This document shows, one piece after another, positions 44,680-57,791 of a DNA stretch of 64,000 nucleotides; position 1 is the stretch's first letter, and every line of letters starts with the position of its first letter. The DNA is from Datnioides undecimradiatus (Eukaryota > Chordata > Actinopteri > Lobotiformes > Datnioididae). The notes below the pieces were generated by a model. The model worked only from the letters and a program-made list of their open reading frames with translations, had not been told where the DNA came from and searched no databases. Location of the stretch: positions 620,001 to 684,000 of the forward strand of contig WARS01000065.1 in the NCBI GenBank assembly GCA_008933995.1. The letters run 5' to 3'. A program made the position numbers and the translations under genes.

Positions 44680-44768
44680 CTGTAGCTCTCATGGCTGTTT
44701 GGCAGAAACGTCTCTTCGTCTCGCCACTGATCTGCCGTGTCAGTCAGCGAGTCGATGTGTTTATCATG
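44680..44768 (-). other. Candidate 89-nt minus-strand exon
   Basis: On the minus strand 'CTATCTGCCGTCTTTCCC' ... 'ATGCAG' (acceptor at 44769) precedes 89 bases ending ACAG|GTAAATAC (donor at 44679). The frame reads HDKHIDSLTDTADQWRDEET then FLPNSHESY plus AG. It is acidic, polar and free of repeat character, and the frame hits TAA immediately after the donor. Phase would be 0 in, 2 out. I cannot assign the peptide to a family, and the plus strand is also open here, so a conserved non-coding element is the main alternative. Confidence 0.28.
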
Positions 44769-47039
44769 CTGCATTTTATCGTATGGGAAAGACGGCAGAT
44801 AGAGCGCGAGCCCCCTGCTCAGAAGTACAGCTCACATCTGCAGTCGGGAGGTTTACACAGCGCCTGAGCTTTGGTTTTACGATATTTGAAGTCATATTTT
44901 TACCTTGAGTAATGCAAAATATAATTGGGATCACGCCTGCTGCTTTGTCGCAGCTACTTGTTGGAGTTCAGATGACACAGCCGTGTTTCCCAGCGAACTT
45001 TATAATGTGAAACAAATGCATCTGATAATACATCTGACTGGCTGAATTCATGTTGAAGGGAAAAATAGCTGATAGAGAGCTGAAACCGTGCCCGCTGTCT
45101 GTGTTGTCATGCGGGATCTCGGCCTAAATTACTCACTGATGGCAGCTTACGGCGGTTGCATGATGATTCTGGAAATGTGTTGTGCTTCTTTGTGAATGTC
45201 GGGTATATCCTTGTACACATGCACCTGTTTCTTTAGTGTGGGAAAAAAGTAATAGTAGACAGTAGACGCACGCTCGGTGACAGGTTTGGTTGTTTCATCA
45301 TTTATTCAATTAATACAATGAAATTGAAGCATTAGCCTGGCTGCCTGTCTCTCTACCATGACTAACTGTCTGTCTCTCTCAATACTCACCACTCACACAC
45401 CAAGGAAAGGAGATCCCCTCTGGGCATGTTGGCAAAAGGTGAAAGCCAAGAGCATGGCACGTGTTGCAACCTGTTACCTTTACTATTCACCACCACTGCT
45501 GCGGTGCTTTAGTCACTGATGATGTCAATCAATAGTGTAATGTGGAGTCTGTTGTAGGTGGAGAGTCTGAGTCAATGGTGTCTCTCATTCTTTCTGTTGG
45601 TGCACAGCAACAGACAGGCAAGTGAAGAGCAGGAAAGAATCCAGCAAGACGGAGGAAGAATGTGATGCCTGTAGATCATGTCTCCTCCGCTGTGTTAGAT
45701 TTCAAGTGGAGACATTCTTTAACTCTATTATGAAAATACTAAGAGGGACTAAAATAAAGAAATAATTGGAATACAGTAACATATACTGTTTCAGTATTTG
45801 TTACTATAGGCTGGAGCTGAGGAGTTTGCAACTAGACTAAATTATTTAACCAAGGTGCACCAATGATGTGGAGGTACTGGTACAAAAATAAAGCCGAAGG
45901 GAGGTAAAAGAAGAAAAATATGATTTCAAAACAATTTCCATTTAAGAAACTAAACAAAAAGGAAACAAATGTAAATAATAATTTAACAGGAAAAAAACAT
46001 GATATTGACATATATCACAGTATGGATCTCATTTTCAAAACAATGAATAGCACTCTACTGTTATGCAGTAGATGAGACCAAACCCATGCTTCATTTCTTT
46101 AGGTTTTTAATTACAGTTTGCTTAGAAACATTGAAACGGCCAACAGGTTTGCTCAACAATAATAACATCTTGACATTGAATTATGACCCCTACTTGTCAT
46201 TATTATTTATTAAAATCTGGTTAAACTATGTTCCTCAAATAAAGAAAGTCAGTAAACTTAGCTTGTGTGGGTTTAACCTCCTCTACATGTCAGGTCACAG
46301 AGGCTAACGCAAAGCACTTAGTGATCCTCGTGGCCAATGCACCAATAAGAACCAAGTACAAACAAACCAGAGTTTCAGTTTGTATCTGTACAAAGCTGAG
46401 CCTCTGAAACAGAAAACAAGTCGCAGCAGCTCGCAGCTGAATGAAAGGGGTTTAGCTTCTTGCTGGTTTATAGTATAAATGTCTTCCAGAGAGCATCTGC
46501 AGAGGTGGACAGGCCGCAGTGTGTTTCTTATTGACAGTCTGTGCATGGATCAAATACCCCGGGCTGTGTTGACGGAGACAAACAGGAGATGAACACAATG
46601 TCTGAATGTCAAGTTAAGGCTGTCAGAGGGTCAGAGAAGTCAATGATGGAGACACTGGAGTCAATGAAGGAGGAAGAGGAGGAGGGGGAGGACGGGATAG
46701 GAAGAGAGTCAAGAAGAGATGGTTATAGAGAAGTGGACGGATGAAAGAGAAAGAGAGAACGAGTGCAGGAAGGCGTAAACTCGTGTGCATGCAGGATTGA
46801 AGAAATGATTCGGATAGGGAGTTGGAGAGTGAGACGGAGTGGAGTGCAGGAGGAGGCAGATGGAGCTGGTTAAATCCTTGTCCTGAGTATTGTACCAATT
46901 GTGGCAGAGAGGCAGACACAATAGCTGAGCGGTCTCCTGTCGCTTCCATAAACAAGATAAATTGATGGGGCTCCCCCGCCCACTAACATCCACAGTTTGT
47001 TTTTATTGCCTTCCAAGAGAACGGAATGGAAACCTACTC
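44769..47039. other. Unique non-coding sequence
   Basis: Repeat-poor, AT-rich from 45700 to 46260, and GA-rich at 46655-46760. No recognisable gene. Confidence 0.5.
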
Positions 47040-47240
47040 TGGTTAAACAAAAAGAAACCCTCCGCTAAATATTCCTTTTCCGCTCTCTAAGGCTTTCTCA
47101 ATAGCATCATGGATGAGTGGCAGCATTTGATGCCATTGTCTCATATGAGTAGCTTTGGCTTGTATTAGGAAGAGGCTCTTGCAGTCTGGCTCCCATGTTG
47201 CTGAGAACAAACTGAAAGGGATGTAATTCAATCAGTTAGG
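47040..47240 (-). other. Conserved-looking block D, possible exon
   Basis: Repeat-free and open on the minus strand in two frames. One frame runs 62 codons (47231-47043). Another, read after the acceptor-like 'TACATCCCTTTCAG', gives FVLSNMGARLQEPLPNTSQS and ends at a stop 14 codons on. No donor is evident, so a terminal exon or simply a conserved element are the options. No family recognised. Confidence 0.25.
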
Positions 47241-48529
47241 TTTAAAAAGCCACCTTTTTACAGTCTAATTTGATTATAGTTTTTTGACTTCAGATAGACA
47301 AAACATGATGGAGCAGAACTAGCATTGCTTTTGACGACATTTGTCATCTTTGACAACCCCAGGGATGTTTTCTCTGAATAATATTTTATTACGATGGACA
47401 GAAATGTTTTGCACAGACGTAGCAAGCTTTGGAGGAACACTAGCAAAATATTCAAAATGGGATTTGTCAGTCAGTAAGCAGAGAGATTACAGAATCCCGG
47501 TGTTCGCAGAATGGATGGTAGTGCAAGAAACAGGAAAGACTAATGCATTAATAACAAGCCGGGATTTTGTTTTGTCTCTTTCTAAGACACTGATTTCTCG
47601 ATATGTTAATTTGATCCAAATGAAAGGCATAAAAGTGAGAGTAGAGAGGAAGTGAAACAATCCTCATCCAAACATTAGATGACCTTTTTAGAAACTGACA
47701 TTTTTGCAGTGAGAAATCAAAAAAGAAAAACATGTTTATTAAAGTTGCTCTCTGTCTCCTCTGGTATTTATTCGCTGCTTGTCTACTTGTTGATGCAGTG
47801 TTGTTAGAGGTGATCTATGCTGCCTTCAGCCGAGTCTGTGATTTACCACTGGGCTCTGACACGGGCCGGGGAGGGGAGGAGGAGGGTCACGTTTAATGGC
47901 TGTCTGACCACCATCCATCTTCCCACTCGATCAATGACGCCATTCAGGCAGATTTCATCCAATCAAAGCGGGCCTACGCGTCACATCAGGATGTGAACGG
48001 TGCAGAAAGCCTGGTTTGCATAGACGAGTCCAGACCTCTGCACAAACAGATTATAAGGAGGATGAGAGACCGTCTCACCAGCACAGACAGTTTAATACAC
48101 CTACCAGTAATGTAAACCATAACTCTGAAACAACTCTGACAAAAGAATAAAACACACTTGGATACAGCAGTCATAAACTGTGCACTAACAGGCACAAAAT
48201 ATTTCCAAACACAGTCGACAGCAACTGCAAGCCTGTACAGCTGCAGTTCATAGCTGTTCTATTGCATCATTTTCTACAATGAGGGCCTTTCTAACCCTTT
48301 TTCAGACATGTAATACACAACATTGCTGACTTCATGTGTCCTTTGAAATGAAGGCTTTTGTCATCCAGACATTCAGCTCTATTTCTTTCTGTTCTGTATT
48401 TAACTTTGTGGTGCTGCAACCTTTACATTAGCCCGGCAACATTCAATTCAGACTTGTAGTGTTGAAAGTGCTACAGTCCAACTGATGGAACCAACGATGA
48501 ATGAATGTGCTTTATGTACTTGAAATTTT
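47241..48529. other. Unique non-coding sequence
   Basis: The plus strand is open for 104 codons from 47341, without low complexity, but has no recognisable domain. 47820-48010 holds a balanced, CpG-containing stretch (CATCCAATCAAAGCGGGCC) that looks conserved. No gene called. Confidence 0.45.
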
Positions 48530-48812
48530 TCAAGGGGGAGTTCAGGAGCACCCTGATTGTCCTGATCACGTTCGCATAGTTAGACACTCACACCGGAAAT
48601 CTCTCCAGTAGAACCGCGGCCTGATCTGTCGGCCGCTGAGCAGCTCCACCGGAGTGGTTTGGGTTAAGGGCCTAAAGGGCACCTGAGTGATGGTAATGAG
48701 GGAGGGGCAAACGCTGCTTTTCACTTTCCCACCCACAATTATCCTGCTGCTCTGGAAGATTGATGGCCTTCAAATCACAAGCTCTGACCTTTGGGCCGCC
48801 ACTGCCCACTAG
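48530..48812 (-). repeat. Relic of a tRNA-derived teleost SINE
   Basis: On the minus strand: 'GGCAGTGGCGGCCCAAAGGT' + 'CAGAG' (A-box region), 'CAGCAGGATAATTGTGGGTG' + 'GGAAAGTG', 'GCCCCTCCCTCATTACCATC', 'ACTCAGGTGCCCTTTAGG', 'CCCTTAACCCAAACC' and 'GGAGCTGCTCAGCGGCCG'. This is the order I know from a fish SINE that starts 'ggcagcggtggcctaaaggttagaga' and carries 'aggtgcccttgagcaaggcccttaacccc'. A 6-7 base gap sits in the signature. Diverged; end points approximate. Confidence 0.72.
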
Positions 48813-49699
48813 TGCTTACTGCCATCACATCCTTAATGATATGCAAATCTAAAAAGCACTGCAGTTGCACGAGTCTCACTTACAGACTCTGGTAAGCTCA
48901 GATGTACAGCCGCACTAATCAGGCGATTCATGGATCAATCAATCAAGAAAAAAAGAATCAGAAACTATTTTGAATGTGTTAGTGATTTTAGCAATAATGC
49001 CAAATGTTGGCTTCCTCCAGCTCCTTAAAAGTGAGGATTTGTTGCTGAAAGGATGTCAGACGTGGGAAAAGATTTGAATGAAGACATGAAATGTTTTTGC
49101 TGCCGACGTTCACATTTCCAATGTCAAAGTTTGTCCGAGTACATCAACAGGGAAGAGTTATGAAAGCAGACCCGCTCACTACTGCATTAGCGGGAAGCTA
49201 TGAGAGGTGGGAAATCATTCTTCCAACTTACACTGTGCATTGGAAAATGGTCAGCACTGATGTGAAGTGTATCTGATTTGTAGTTAATGGACTAAAATGC
49301 GAAAAACTGCCAGTATGGTCTTTTAAGCTAATAACCCCGCTCGGAGACGTCCTTGTCAATCACAAGCTCATAATCCATCTGTGTGCTCTGAGTGGCTCCT
49401 ATATTATTCATGGCAAAGTTTCCCTGTTCCTTTTAGGTAATTTATTTTTGTCATTCACTGTGAGTTTCTGCCTGGGGTTGCTTTAGCGGCCTCTGTGGAA
49501 AGCATTTTTGTGGCAACAGACATTGTTTTGGGATGTCTTTGTTGTGCTTTATATACAGTATAAAAATGTGTGCTTGTTTTGAGTGTGTGGCCTTGTGGGT
49601 ACGAGTATATTGAAGCAAATCTTTTTTAAAAAAAAAAAAAAACATGGCAAATTTAAGAAAAGCTAGCAGCTAGAAACACGATTCACATGACGTAACCAT
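48813..49699. other. Unique non-coding sequence
   Basis: An ATGCAAAT octamer lies near 48840-48847. The rest is unremarkable, with an A-rich run near 49625-49642. No gene seen. Confidence 0.5.
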
Positions 49700-50130
49700 G
49701 TCAACTGGCTATTTGTCAAAATAACTGGCAATAACGCAAGAGTGAAATGTAAATGCGGCTTTCTCCATCATCTGTTCCGCACTCCACAATGACTTATAAC
49801 ATTTTCCAAGTCACACCCAGGCTTGTTGCCCAGTGCCCTTGCTTCAGAAAGTAATCCTTCCCTTCAAAGTCGAGCATTTACCAGAGAAGCACATGGTCAG
49901 AATTGTAAATAAATCATCAAGTTGGGCTCAGACGTCCCACCAGGAGGAAGCCACACACATCTAGCGGTAAATGATTGGTCTGTGTCTAAGCCAGGCTTCT
50001 ATAGAGGAGGAAAGCGGGCTACTGATGAATGAGAGTCTGTGGTTTAATGAAGTGTGTTTATTACCAGGTGATCAGCGGTTAACGGACAGACCTGCCTGGG
50101 CAATATGCTAAGAGCACATATCACAGACAC
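49700..50130. other. Conserved-looking non-coding block E
   Basis: Balanced, repeat-free sequence from the octamer-poor 49700 stretch through 'GGTAAATGATTGGTCTGTG' and 'CCAGGTGATCAGCGGTTAAC'. Stops in all frames. Enhancer-like texture only. Confidence 0.3.
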
Positions 50131-50689
50131 ACAGACAAGGGGGAGGGAGACAGAGACACAGAGAGGAAATGTTTAACACCAGAGAAGAAGAAAATATGAC
50201 TTATTTTAAAGAAGAGGATAAATAAAAAAAGCCAAAGTAAAATAAAGGAAGACAAACGCAAAGTAGAAATATATATATAAAAACACTCTCACTGGCATAC
50301 AGACAAAGAGGGGTGTTGAATATAGGCAGTGGCCACAGTAAATGTCTAAATTATAGTATTAGCATTCCAGGTCTTCATATCACCGCAGCAGTATGAGGTA
50401 TCGCCACATCCACAGCACAATATCAGCTAGCAAAAACAGCTCGCCAGACATTACACACACACGCACACCCAAATAGACACATAAACACACTCTGTCAGCT
50501 CAGTCACTTTCAGTTTTCATTGTTATTTTATATACAGGCAGTTTGGGGAGTTCCTCTCAAGGTCATCTTAATAGACTTTTGCTTTCTCACACATACTCAC
50601 TCACACAGCCATATACTTCCCCCAGTGCCATAAATCACATTCACACACACGCGCGCATCCATCACTGGGAGCGAGTCGGAATGACAAAT
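50131..50689. other. Unique sequence with degenerate CA
   Basis: Purine-rich at 50140-50280 and degenerate CA at 50450-50500 and 50580-50660. No gene seen. Confidence 0.55.
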
Positions 50690-51620
50690 AATACCTGCAA
50701 CAATAGGTCCTATTCATCAATATGGCCATATGTTTTTCCAGCAGTGAAAAATGCTGCAATAATGGACCAAAACATATTCAAAACAAACACGCATGACAAA
50801 TGTTTGAAAAACTTCATCACAGGCCAAATTGGAGCTGACTATTTCTGGCAGCGGGAAGCCATATACTTTGTATTTCATATCGCTGTGTTCTGCGTTATGT
50901 ACACTTGAATCAAACAAATCTGCACTGAGGGTTGCCGTGTTACGTAAGATGCAGCGAGCTGCTTCACATGATTTGAATCTATGCTTTTTCGGTACAGAGA
51001 ATACAAGGTCTCTTTAAGGAATAATTCATCGCAAGGCGGTTGCAATTTTTACCATCCAGCCGATCAGTAATAACAACATTGTAAGCGCCAAGTTAATTGC
51101 TGAGATCTGGTAATGCAGCGACATCGCTTAAAAGTGATCTGACGGGGCCAGAAACACGAGCAGCCGGATAATTAGAAACCTCCAGGTTAGACAAACATAT
51201 TCAGAAGAGAAAACAAAGGGAAACAGTAAAATCATCCCCCACTTTTTTTTTGGCAAAAACTATGACAGTAACACCCAAGTTATAATAAACCGGAATTATT
51301 CATAAGGATTCACAGCGGACAGAAAAATTAATTCTGGGATCAGTATGTTATGGGATATCAAGCAATTAATAGTAACGACTCAATAGAGCCGATGTAGCTG
51401 TTCAAACTGTGACAGATAGCACATAAACCTGTTGCTCAGCTGGTGGATATTATACCTTACTGCACAAGCTAGGCCAGCTTTATTTACCGTATAAACCCTG
51501 ACCATAATCACAATTCTCCCTTTTAACACAGAGCCTCATAATCCGCATAACGACCTCTTTACCAAGACAATTAATTTGGATTAAGAAAAACTCTAATTTA
51601 CTTTTACATCATCCTTTAAT
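50690..51620. other. Longest conserved-looking non-coding block F
   Basis: About 930 bases without any simple repeat, the longest such run in the second half. It has many TAAT/ATTA homeodomain-type cores (GTTAATTGCTGAG, GGATAATTAGAAACC, GCAATTAATAGTAACG, GACAATTAATTTGG), CpG-containing segments (GATCTGACGGGGCC, AGCAGCCGGATAATTAG) and short stop-filled frames. This combination is typical of vertebrate developmental enhancers; conservation itself could not be tested. Confidence 0.4.
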
Positions 51621-52212
51621 GGGAAAAATGGGAAACTTTGGTTGGAAGAAGAGGAGGGATCCTTCTTCCTGGACAGACATGCATGCATTAGATGTCTCAT
51701 GCACATAAATGAACAGTATAACAATAGAAAAATAGCAGTATAGATTGACACATTAGGTTAAAACTGTTGTTTTTGCACTTTTTGGAATAGACATTTTCCC
51801 GTTAATGTCATGTTTGTGTGATTTTATGACTAATTTCCTTAAGACTGGATGAAATATAAAAATCATGTTCAGTTTGTAGTGATTCTATATGACAACTGTA
51901 CAATCGCTGATTAAAGAGTAACCATCACTGTCTGCAGTGATGGCTTCATCTATACTAGAGAGACATACAGAACATTCTGGACTCTGCTGACCGACCAGGT
52001 GACTTCCTATTAGACTCTACTTGAATATACTCAAAGCAGACATGCATGAGGCCACATAAAGGCTGGATTGGGTCTCTGATGAGGTTCATAGTGTTAAGGC
52101 CACCTCGCCATCCAGCCGTGTTAACAATCTGTATTCAGGCACAATGCTGACTGATTACTAATCAGAGACGCTAAGAAACAGCCAGCTGCTCAGCCTATCA
52201 CAGCTTTCTGCA

Positions 52213-52256
<44 letters not shown>

Positions 52257-53562
52257 CACGAGTGGAGCAGAATACACACAGAGAGCAGAAAAGTGTGATT
52301 GCGTCTAGGTAAGGAAGCGAGTATAATGCCTATGATGTATGCGTTTGTGCACACACAAAAGACATTCACACACATACTATTTCTTACTTTTTCTCTGTGT
52401 TTGTCACACACACACACACACACACACACAAACACTAGCACACACACACACACTCACGCAGACCTCTAACTGCCTCCAATCAGCAGCAGTGCCATGCAGA
52501 GATGAGAGGACCACACCTCGTTCTGAAAACAACTGAAATCAGTTTAAGGACACGTATTACCACTGCGCTCCTTGTGTGCCTCCCTCCTCCTCACCCCTTC
52601 TCCCCCTTTCTTATTCTCGCTCTCTCATGTGCACTCTCTGCCTCACCCTCCGTCTCCCCCTCTCCCTCTAACTCCTGCTTTTTATTTTTCATCGTGTACC
52701 ACCTGAGCTCTTCAAGGTTGCCGCCACAATTTGGGTCATTCAGCTCGGCCCCATTTCAACCACCCCGCACAGACGCACACAGACACACTCACACAAACAC
52801 ACACATGCACTCACGCAATCACACACCTCCCCCTCTGTGTATTACCTGACACCGCCAGGTGGGAGAGACTCCATTACCGAGTTGAACTCTGACCCCGCTT
52901 CGACTGCCTGGCCAGAGAAGAGAGGTGTGTGTGTGTGTGTGTGTGTGTTTGTTTGTGTGTATGTGCACGCACGTTCTTGTGTACGTGTGTGCCCGTGTGT
53001 GAGACAGAGGAAGAGAGGCGAGCAACTGAAATGAGGGCAGTCTAAATGTTTGTGTGTGAATGAGCATTCACATTTGTTTGTGCGTGCATGTAGTCACATG
53101 TGCGTGTGTGTGTGTGAGACTGCGTGTGCACTTGGAGGTGGAGGTGCGGTTCGAGGCGCGCGTGTGTCTTAAATGACACCCCTGGCTGTTATGAAGTCCA
53201 CTTTATTCTCTGGTCTGGCATATTTTCTACTCTCCATATGTTCACATTTTTCTCCTGAACCCTCTTCCATAACAATGCTCAGCGAGTTTACACGCACACC
53301 AACATCTTATTAATATTCAAGAAATCCAAGTTGTGTTTAAGTTTGGCTGCTGGCTCACAAAAGCATCGAATTCCAGTCACAACAGCTTGGAAACGCCTTT
53401 ATTTTGATTATGAAGGGCCGCGGTGTATTCGTTTTGGATGTCGATATTCACCGGGAGGCTGTTGCATAGTTTCTCCTCAGCCATTTATTTTTTGTGTGTT
53501 GTGTGTGCTGTATCAAGTGATAATTCTGTATAGTGTTTATTTATGCACACAGACAAGAGCGC
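51621..53562. other. Unique sequence and CA/TG arrays
   Basis: CA arrays at 52214-52253 and 52405-52430 and a TG array at 52925-52948, with C/T-rich DNA at 52565-52680. 53320-53480 is repeat-free and conserved-looking. A donor-like TAG|GTAAGG occurs near 52309 without a usable acceptor. No gene recognised. Confidence 0.55.
52214..52253 (+). repeat. (CA)20 microsatellite
   Basis: Forty bases of CA with no interruption. Confidence 0.95.
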
Positions 53563-53700
53563 AGTTAAAGGATCAGCTCACCCAGATCACACGAGCATAC
53601 TTTCTCTCTTAACCACAAGTCTGGCTTGCCACACAGTTGTCCACATTTTGACATATCTGTCTCAAAATCCTTGAGATCTTTGAGATTCCTGCCTCCAGTT
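53563..53700 (+). repeat. Relic of a dispersed teleost repeat
   Basis: 'AGTTAAAGGATCAGCTCACC' + 'CAGATCAC', then 'TTTCTCTCTTAACC', then 'CTTGAGATCTTTGAGATTCC' + 'TGCCTCCAG' follow the order of a very common fish repeat whose usual start is 'gttaaaggataagttcacccaaatcac...tttctcacttacc...ttggagatatc...tgccttctctcc'. No family name asserted. Old copy, end uncertain. Confidence 0.55.
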
Positions 53701-54522
53701 TAACATAGCGTTTAATAAATTAGCTGACAGTATTTTCTGTGGATTGGGCAGAGTGACAGGGACACAGTTTCCTGAAAATTAACATTATTTAATTTGTAGT
53801 TTTAACTTCTGAGAGTGTCCTAAACACAGTTTGATTCACCACCACCGTTCACCAACTGGCCTTTAAGGAATTAATAACATGTAGCACCTGTTGATTCAAC
53901 CTATATCCACTTCATGCTCCTCTGACCTTTTCCCCTCAGTGTTTTCCTTGCGTATAGTTTTTAAACACATGGAGATAATGTTGCAGTGGTTAGTTTGGAA
54001 TAAACATAAAAAGTGGGCACGCAGGAAACATGAGAGGTGATAACTGGCATGGCTGAATCGCAAACGAGGCAAGAGTTCGCGAAGAGAAACTCCAAGGAAA
54101 AAGACATGGAGGAAGGCTACTGCCAGCGCTGTCTGTCTGACGAGGAGGAAATGTAATGCCAAAGCAGCACAGCATTGTTTATTTTAGTGCCAAAGACGGA
54201 GAAAATGCTGAAAAAACAAAACAAAGATATCATGTATTACCAATCTAATCAGGACGGGAACTGCTTGCCAAAGTGTTGTGCCTCTCTGTGTAACGCAGCA
54301 CTCCTCAGCTCTGTTTACAACAGAAACCCCCTGAGCAGCGCACTATGATATGGGAGAGAGGAAAAGAAAAGAGAAGTGGAATTTTGGCAAAATTTGGGTG
54401 TGAGCTCTCCATCGAAGCAGAGCAACAGCCCCCTTCTGTTTTCTTAATGTGGCCTACTGCCTCTCTCTATGGCATGCCAAGGCTGCTGCGGTGGGTGGAA
54501 AGGGGGAGAAGGGTTTCCTCTG

Positions 54523-54525
<3 letters not shown>

Positions 54526-54552
<27 letters not shown>
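54526..54552 (+). repeat. (TG)13 microsatellite
   Basis: Pure TG array of 27 bases. Confidence 0.93.
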
Positions 54553-54553
<1 letters not shown>

Positions 54554-57500
54554 CTGCCAGAAGAGGGGGAAGAAGGAGGGATCTTCTGCATATGGATGTA
54601 TCTTTGCATGTCTTTTTCATTATGCATTCTGCATCTTTGGGTGTTTGTGCGTTTGTCTGCGTCTGCATGTGTGTCTGTGTTTGAAGTTGGGGGAGGTGGC
54701 TGTGTGACAGAGCGCATTTGACAGAGGCAGGCAAAATGGTAGTCAGATCAGTCGCCGTGGTAATTGGGCGCTCTTGACGTTGTCATTTGCAGCGCCTGGG
54801 GCTGCCATTACAGCGTGTGTGTTTGTCACTTGTACATATGTGTGTGTGCGCGCGGGCGCTATATGTCTTGACCGACACTTCACATTAGGCACACCCCCAT
54901 GACTTAAATATAAGGCTTCTGCATATAACTTTAGCTCAGTGTGATGTATGTGTAAGTGCATACACACTTGTTTATGGAGACCCACCCCCATCTCTCCTCC
55001 TTCCCTCCCTCTCTATCTGTGTGTTTCATAATGTGTGTGTTGAGTTGACATTTTACCGCTCTCTCAGTGCCGGCCGGCATCTCTCGCTCTGCACCCCTCA
55101 GTAATTTCCCCACTGACTGTCTGCTATCTGCCTGTCTGTGCCTTCCCCTGCCCCTCCCTCTATCTCTGCTCTCCTATATGAGACGGTATGCCTGAATCAC
55201 CTCCATTTTGTCGCCATGACCTCAATATAGTTTGTCCACCACCCAAATGTATGCCAGTCTCCCTATTTATACAGTAAGTCTGTCTTTCACTCGGGCCGGC
55301 TGTCTCGCCTCTCTCTGTGTCTCTACTGATAATGAGCTCTGATCAATTCATTACTTTTACTGACCTTTACAGACACAGACTGTTAGTCTGGCGTCACTGG
55401 ATGGAAAGGAATCAATAGTTCTTTATCAGTGATTGAATATGAAAAAAGAGTAGAGGGCAGGGTTGAACCGCTGTCTTTAATGGCCAGTAGCAAAGCAGCC
55501 AATAGCTGATATTCTGTATGTTCACTACTTTAAATCCAATCAATATTCAGAGATTCCCTCAGAACTTTGCCAGACTGGAAATGCCTGTGAAGCAGCATTA
55601 GATATGGTCCACTGAAACCCTCACAGAATGATAATCTTAAAAATAATTAATTCATGCACATTTGAAGAATTTATGATTTCAGATGTTATGTTACAGCTCA
55701 ATTGGTTGAATGAAGGCATCTCTTTAATTTCCTCTGCAGAGGTTTATAAGCTTCTCCTTGTCCTGATCCACTCAGGTTAGACCTTTGATGCTTCATCTGA
55801 TTACAGTCATGTGAGCTAACTTGGGCCCATGACGCTGCACCCATCCATGGTCAACTTTGGGTTGAATCTTTCAAATCTGGTCAGTAGTCGTCTCTCTCAG
55901 GGAGACATTTGTGAAAAGATTAGGTGATGCCACTTGAGTCAGCGTGAGGCACCGCTGAAGACCGAATGTTTAAAAATGAAATGAGAGTGTGAAGTCAGAC
56001 AGAAGACAGTCGGCTCCTATCTTCTGTTCAAGGCTAGCAGCTTGAGGTTACATTAGCCGTGACAAGTGCAAGGCACCCAAACCTCTAACTGAACTGTCTG
56101 CAGTTGTGTTGCATAGTGGGTAATGTAGGAAACAGGTTTAAGGAAGGGGAACGAATTTAGAAAAACAAAACAAAACAAAACATGATATCACTGGTTCTTC
56201 TTCATCGATTTTCTTTATTCTTATCATGAGTCTGACAATATCAGTGGAGTGCGTTGCTCAGTCGGTGGGGTACCTTTTAAATCATGATTTAACAGCCTCC
56301 CCAGAGACATACAGAGAGAGATTTAGTTGTAGTTTGTACCTTTGTTACGCAGCTCCTTGGAATGTTGTGGTTTGCTAAGTTCATTTAGGTGTATACAGTA
56401 CTATTTATCATTTGTAAGATCTATTTTTTATTCATATAAATGATAGTAAATTTGTGGCATTCGTGTCAGTATCACTACCATTGTGGTCTGAAAACAGTGC
56501 ATCTCCAAAAACAGCTTTTCATGAGAAAGCGGTCTATTTTCAGCTCCGTGCCTGTGCAGTTTTCAGATAATCCAGCGGATTTTTTCATGGTTTTATGGTT
56601 TTTAGTCAACAAAGTGGAAGATTTTTTTTTTTCCAAGTCATGAAGGAATATTTAATCCTTTCCCTCAAAAGTTCAAAATCACTTTAAATCAAATCAATAT
56701 AATGGGTTCGTAAAGCCCATTAAGTCGCTGAATGAGATACTGGGCTATAAAATAAACCTGACTTGATAATGTTATTCCCATCAATACAAATGTGCAATCA
56801 ATTATTCAAATATGTAATCAATCAAACTGCAGCCTGAGATAAAGATGTCACTGAAAGGACTGATTCAGATATCAGCAAACCAATAATCAGTCTGACCTTA
56901 AGAGAGGGTGACGTTATGTTTATTGTTCCTGCTACTGATCACTCATGTTAGCGTGGAATCCGCTCCCTTTTCAGTATCTCGTCATATCTTGAACTCTGAA
57001 GTTTCCATCTTTTTTTGGCTAGTTTCAATCTAGTTTGGTGTATTTGCTCCTCTGCCTGTTTGTCTCCATCTGTTTGCATTCTGCCGTTCTTACTCTCTGT
57101 TTATTGACCTTTGCTTTCTGTCTGTCTGCTCATCTGTCTTCCATGTTGTCCCCTTACCTCTCCTCCTGTCTGTCTGACTCCAATTTACTTTCTGTATCTG
57201 TACCATCCAATCACACACATTCACACATGCCTTCCTTAAGCCCACACCTATTCTCCACAGGGAATGAACCAACACACAGGTCTTCCGCTGTAGTCAGTGG
57301 TGTGTAGATGTGTGTTTGTGTGTGCGTGTGTGTATGCAGGTGTGTGTTGTTAATTAACCCCCTTCACCTCACCCAACCCCCACAGGAGTGGCTGTGTGCT
57401 GAGCACGATCCCTTAGCCCCAGCCTGCTAATCCACACCTGAGTCTTGCGCACATCCACACACACACACATATATACATACAATGCCACACAATCACACGC

Positions 57501-57766
57501 ACTGATCACACAGAGAGTTGCTTAAGGTGTGAAAGATATGTAACTTGTATAAATCTGTCCTTGTGTGAGAACGCTAAAGCATATCAGCACTGCAACACCT
57601 GTGCAACAGTGGTTGCTGTGTGTATCTGCGTGTGATATCACACAGTCTGAGCTGGAACACATTATACACACCTGGGAGGATTTCAGACTCATACAGTTAT
57701 GCCACATTGCTACACACCCAATCACATAAAAAAAAACTAGACTTAACACACACCACAACTATGCAG

Positions 57767-57791
57767 ACACACACACACACACACACACACA
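57767..57791 (+). repeat. (CA)12 microsatellite
   Basis: Pure CA array of about 25 bases. Confidence 0.93.

Noticed and set aside
47341-47655. 104-residue plus frame
   Set aside because: No domain, no upstream promoter or splice sites; chance openness in AT-moderate DNA is possible.
48795-48812. CACTAGTGGGCAG, resembling a CTCF core on the minus strand
   Set aside because: Lies within the SINE relic and differs at key core positions; weaker than the site at 35072.
52295-52320. TAG|GTAAGG donor-like site
   Set aside because: No acceptable acceptor upstream; surroundings are CA-rich.
56105-56140. GTGGGTAATGTAGGAA phrase seen in fish repeats
   Set aside because: Too short to assign to a repeat without a search.
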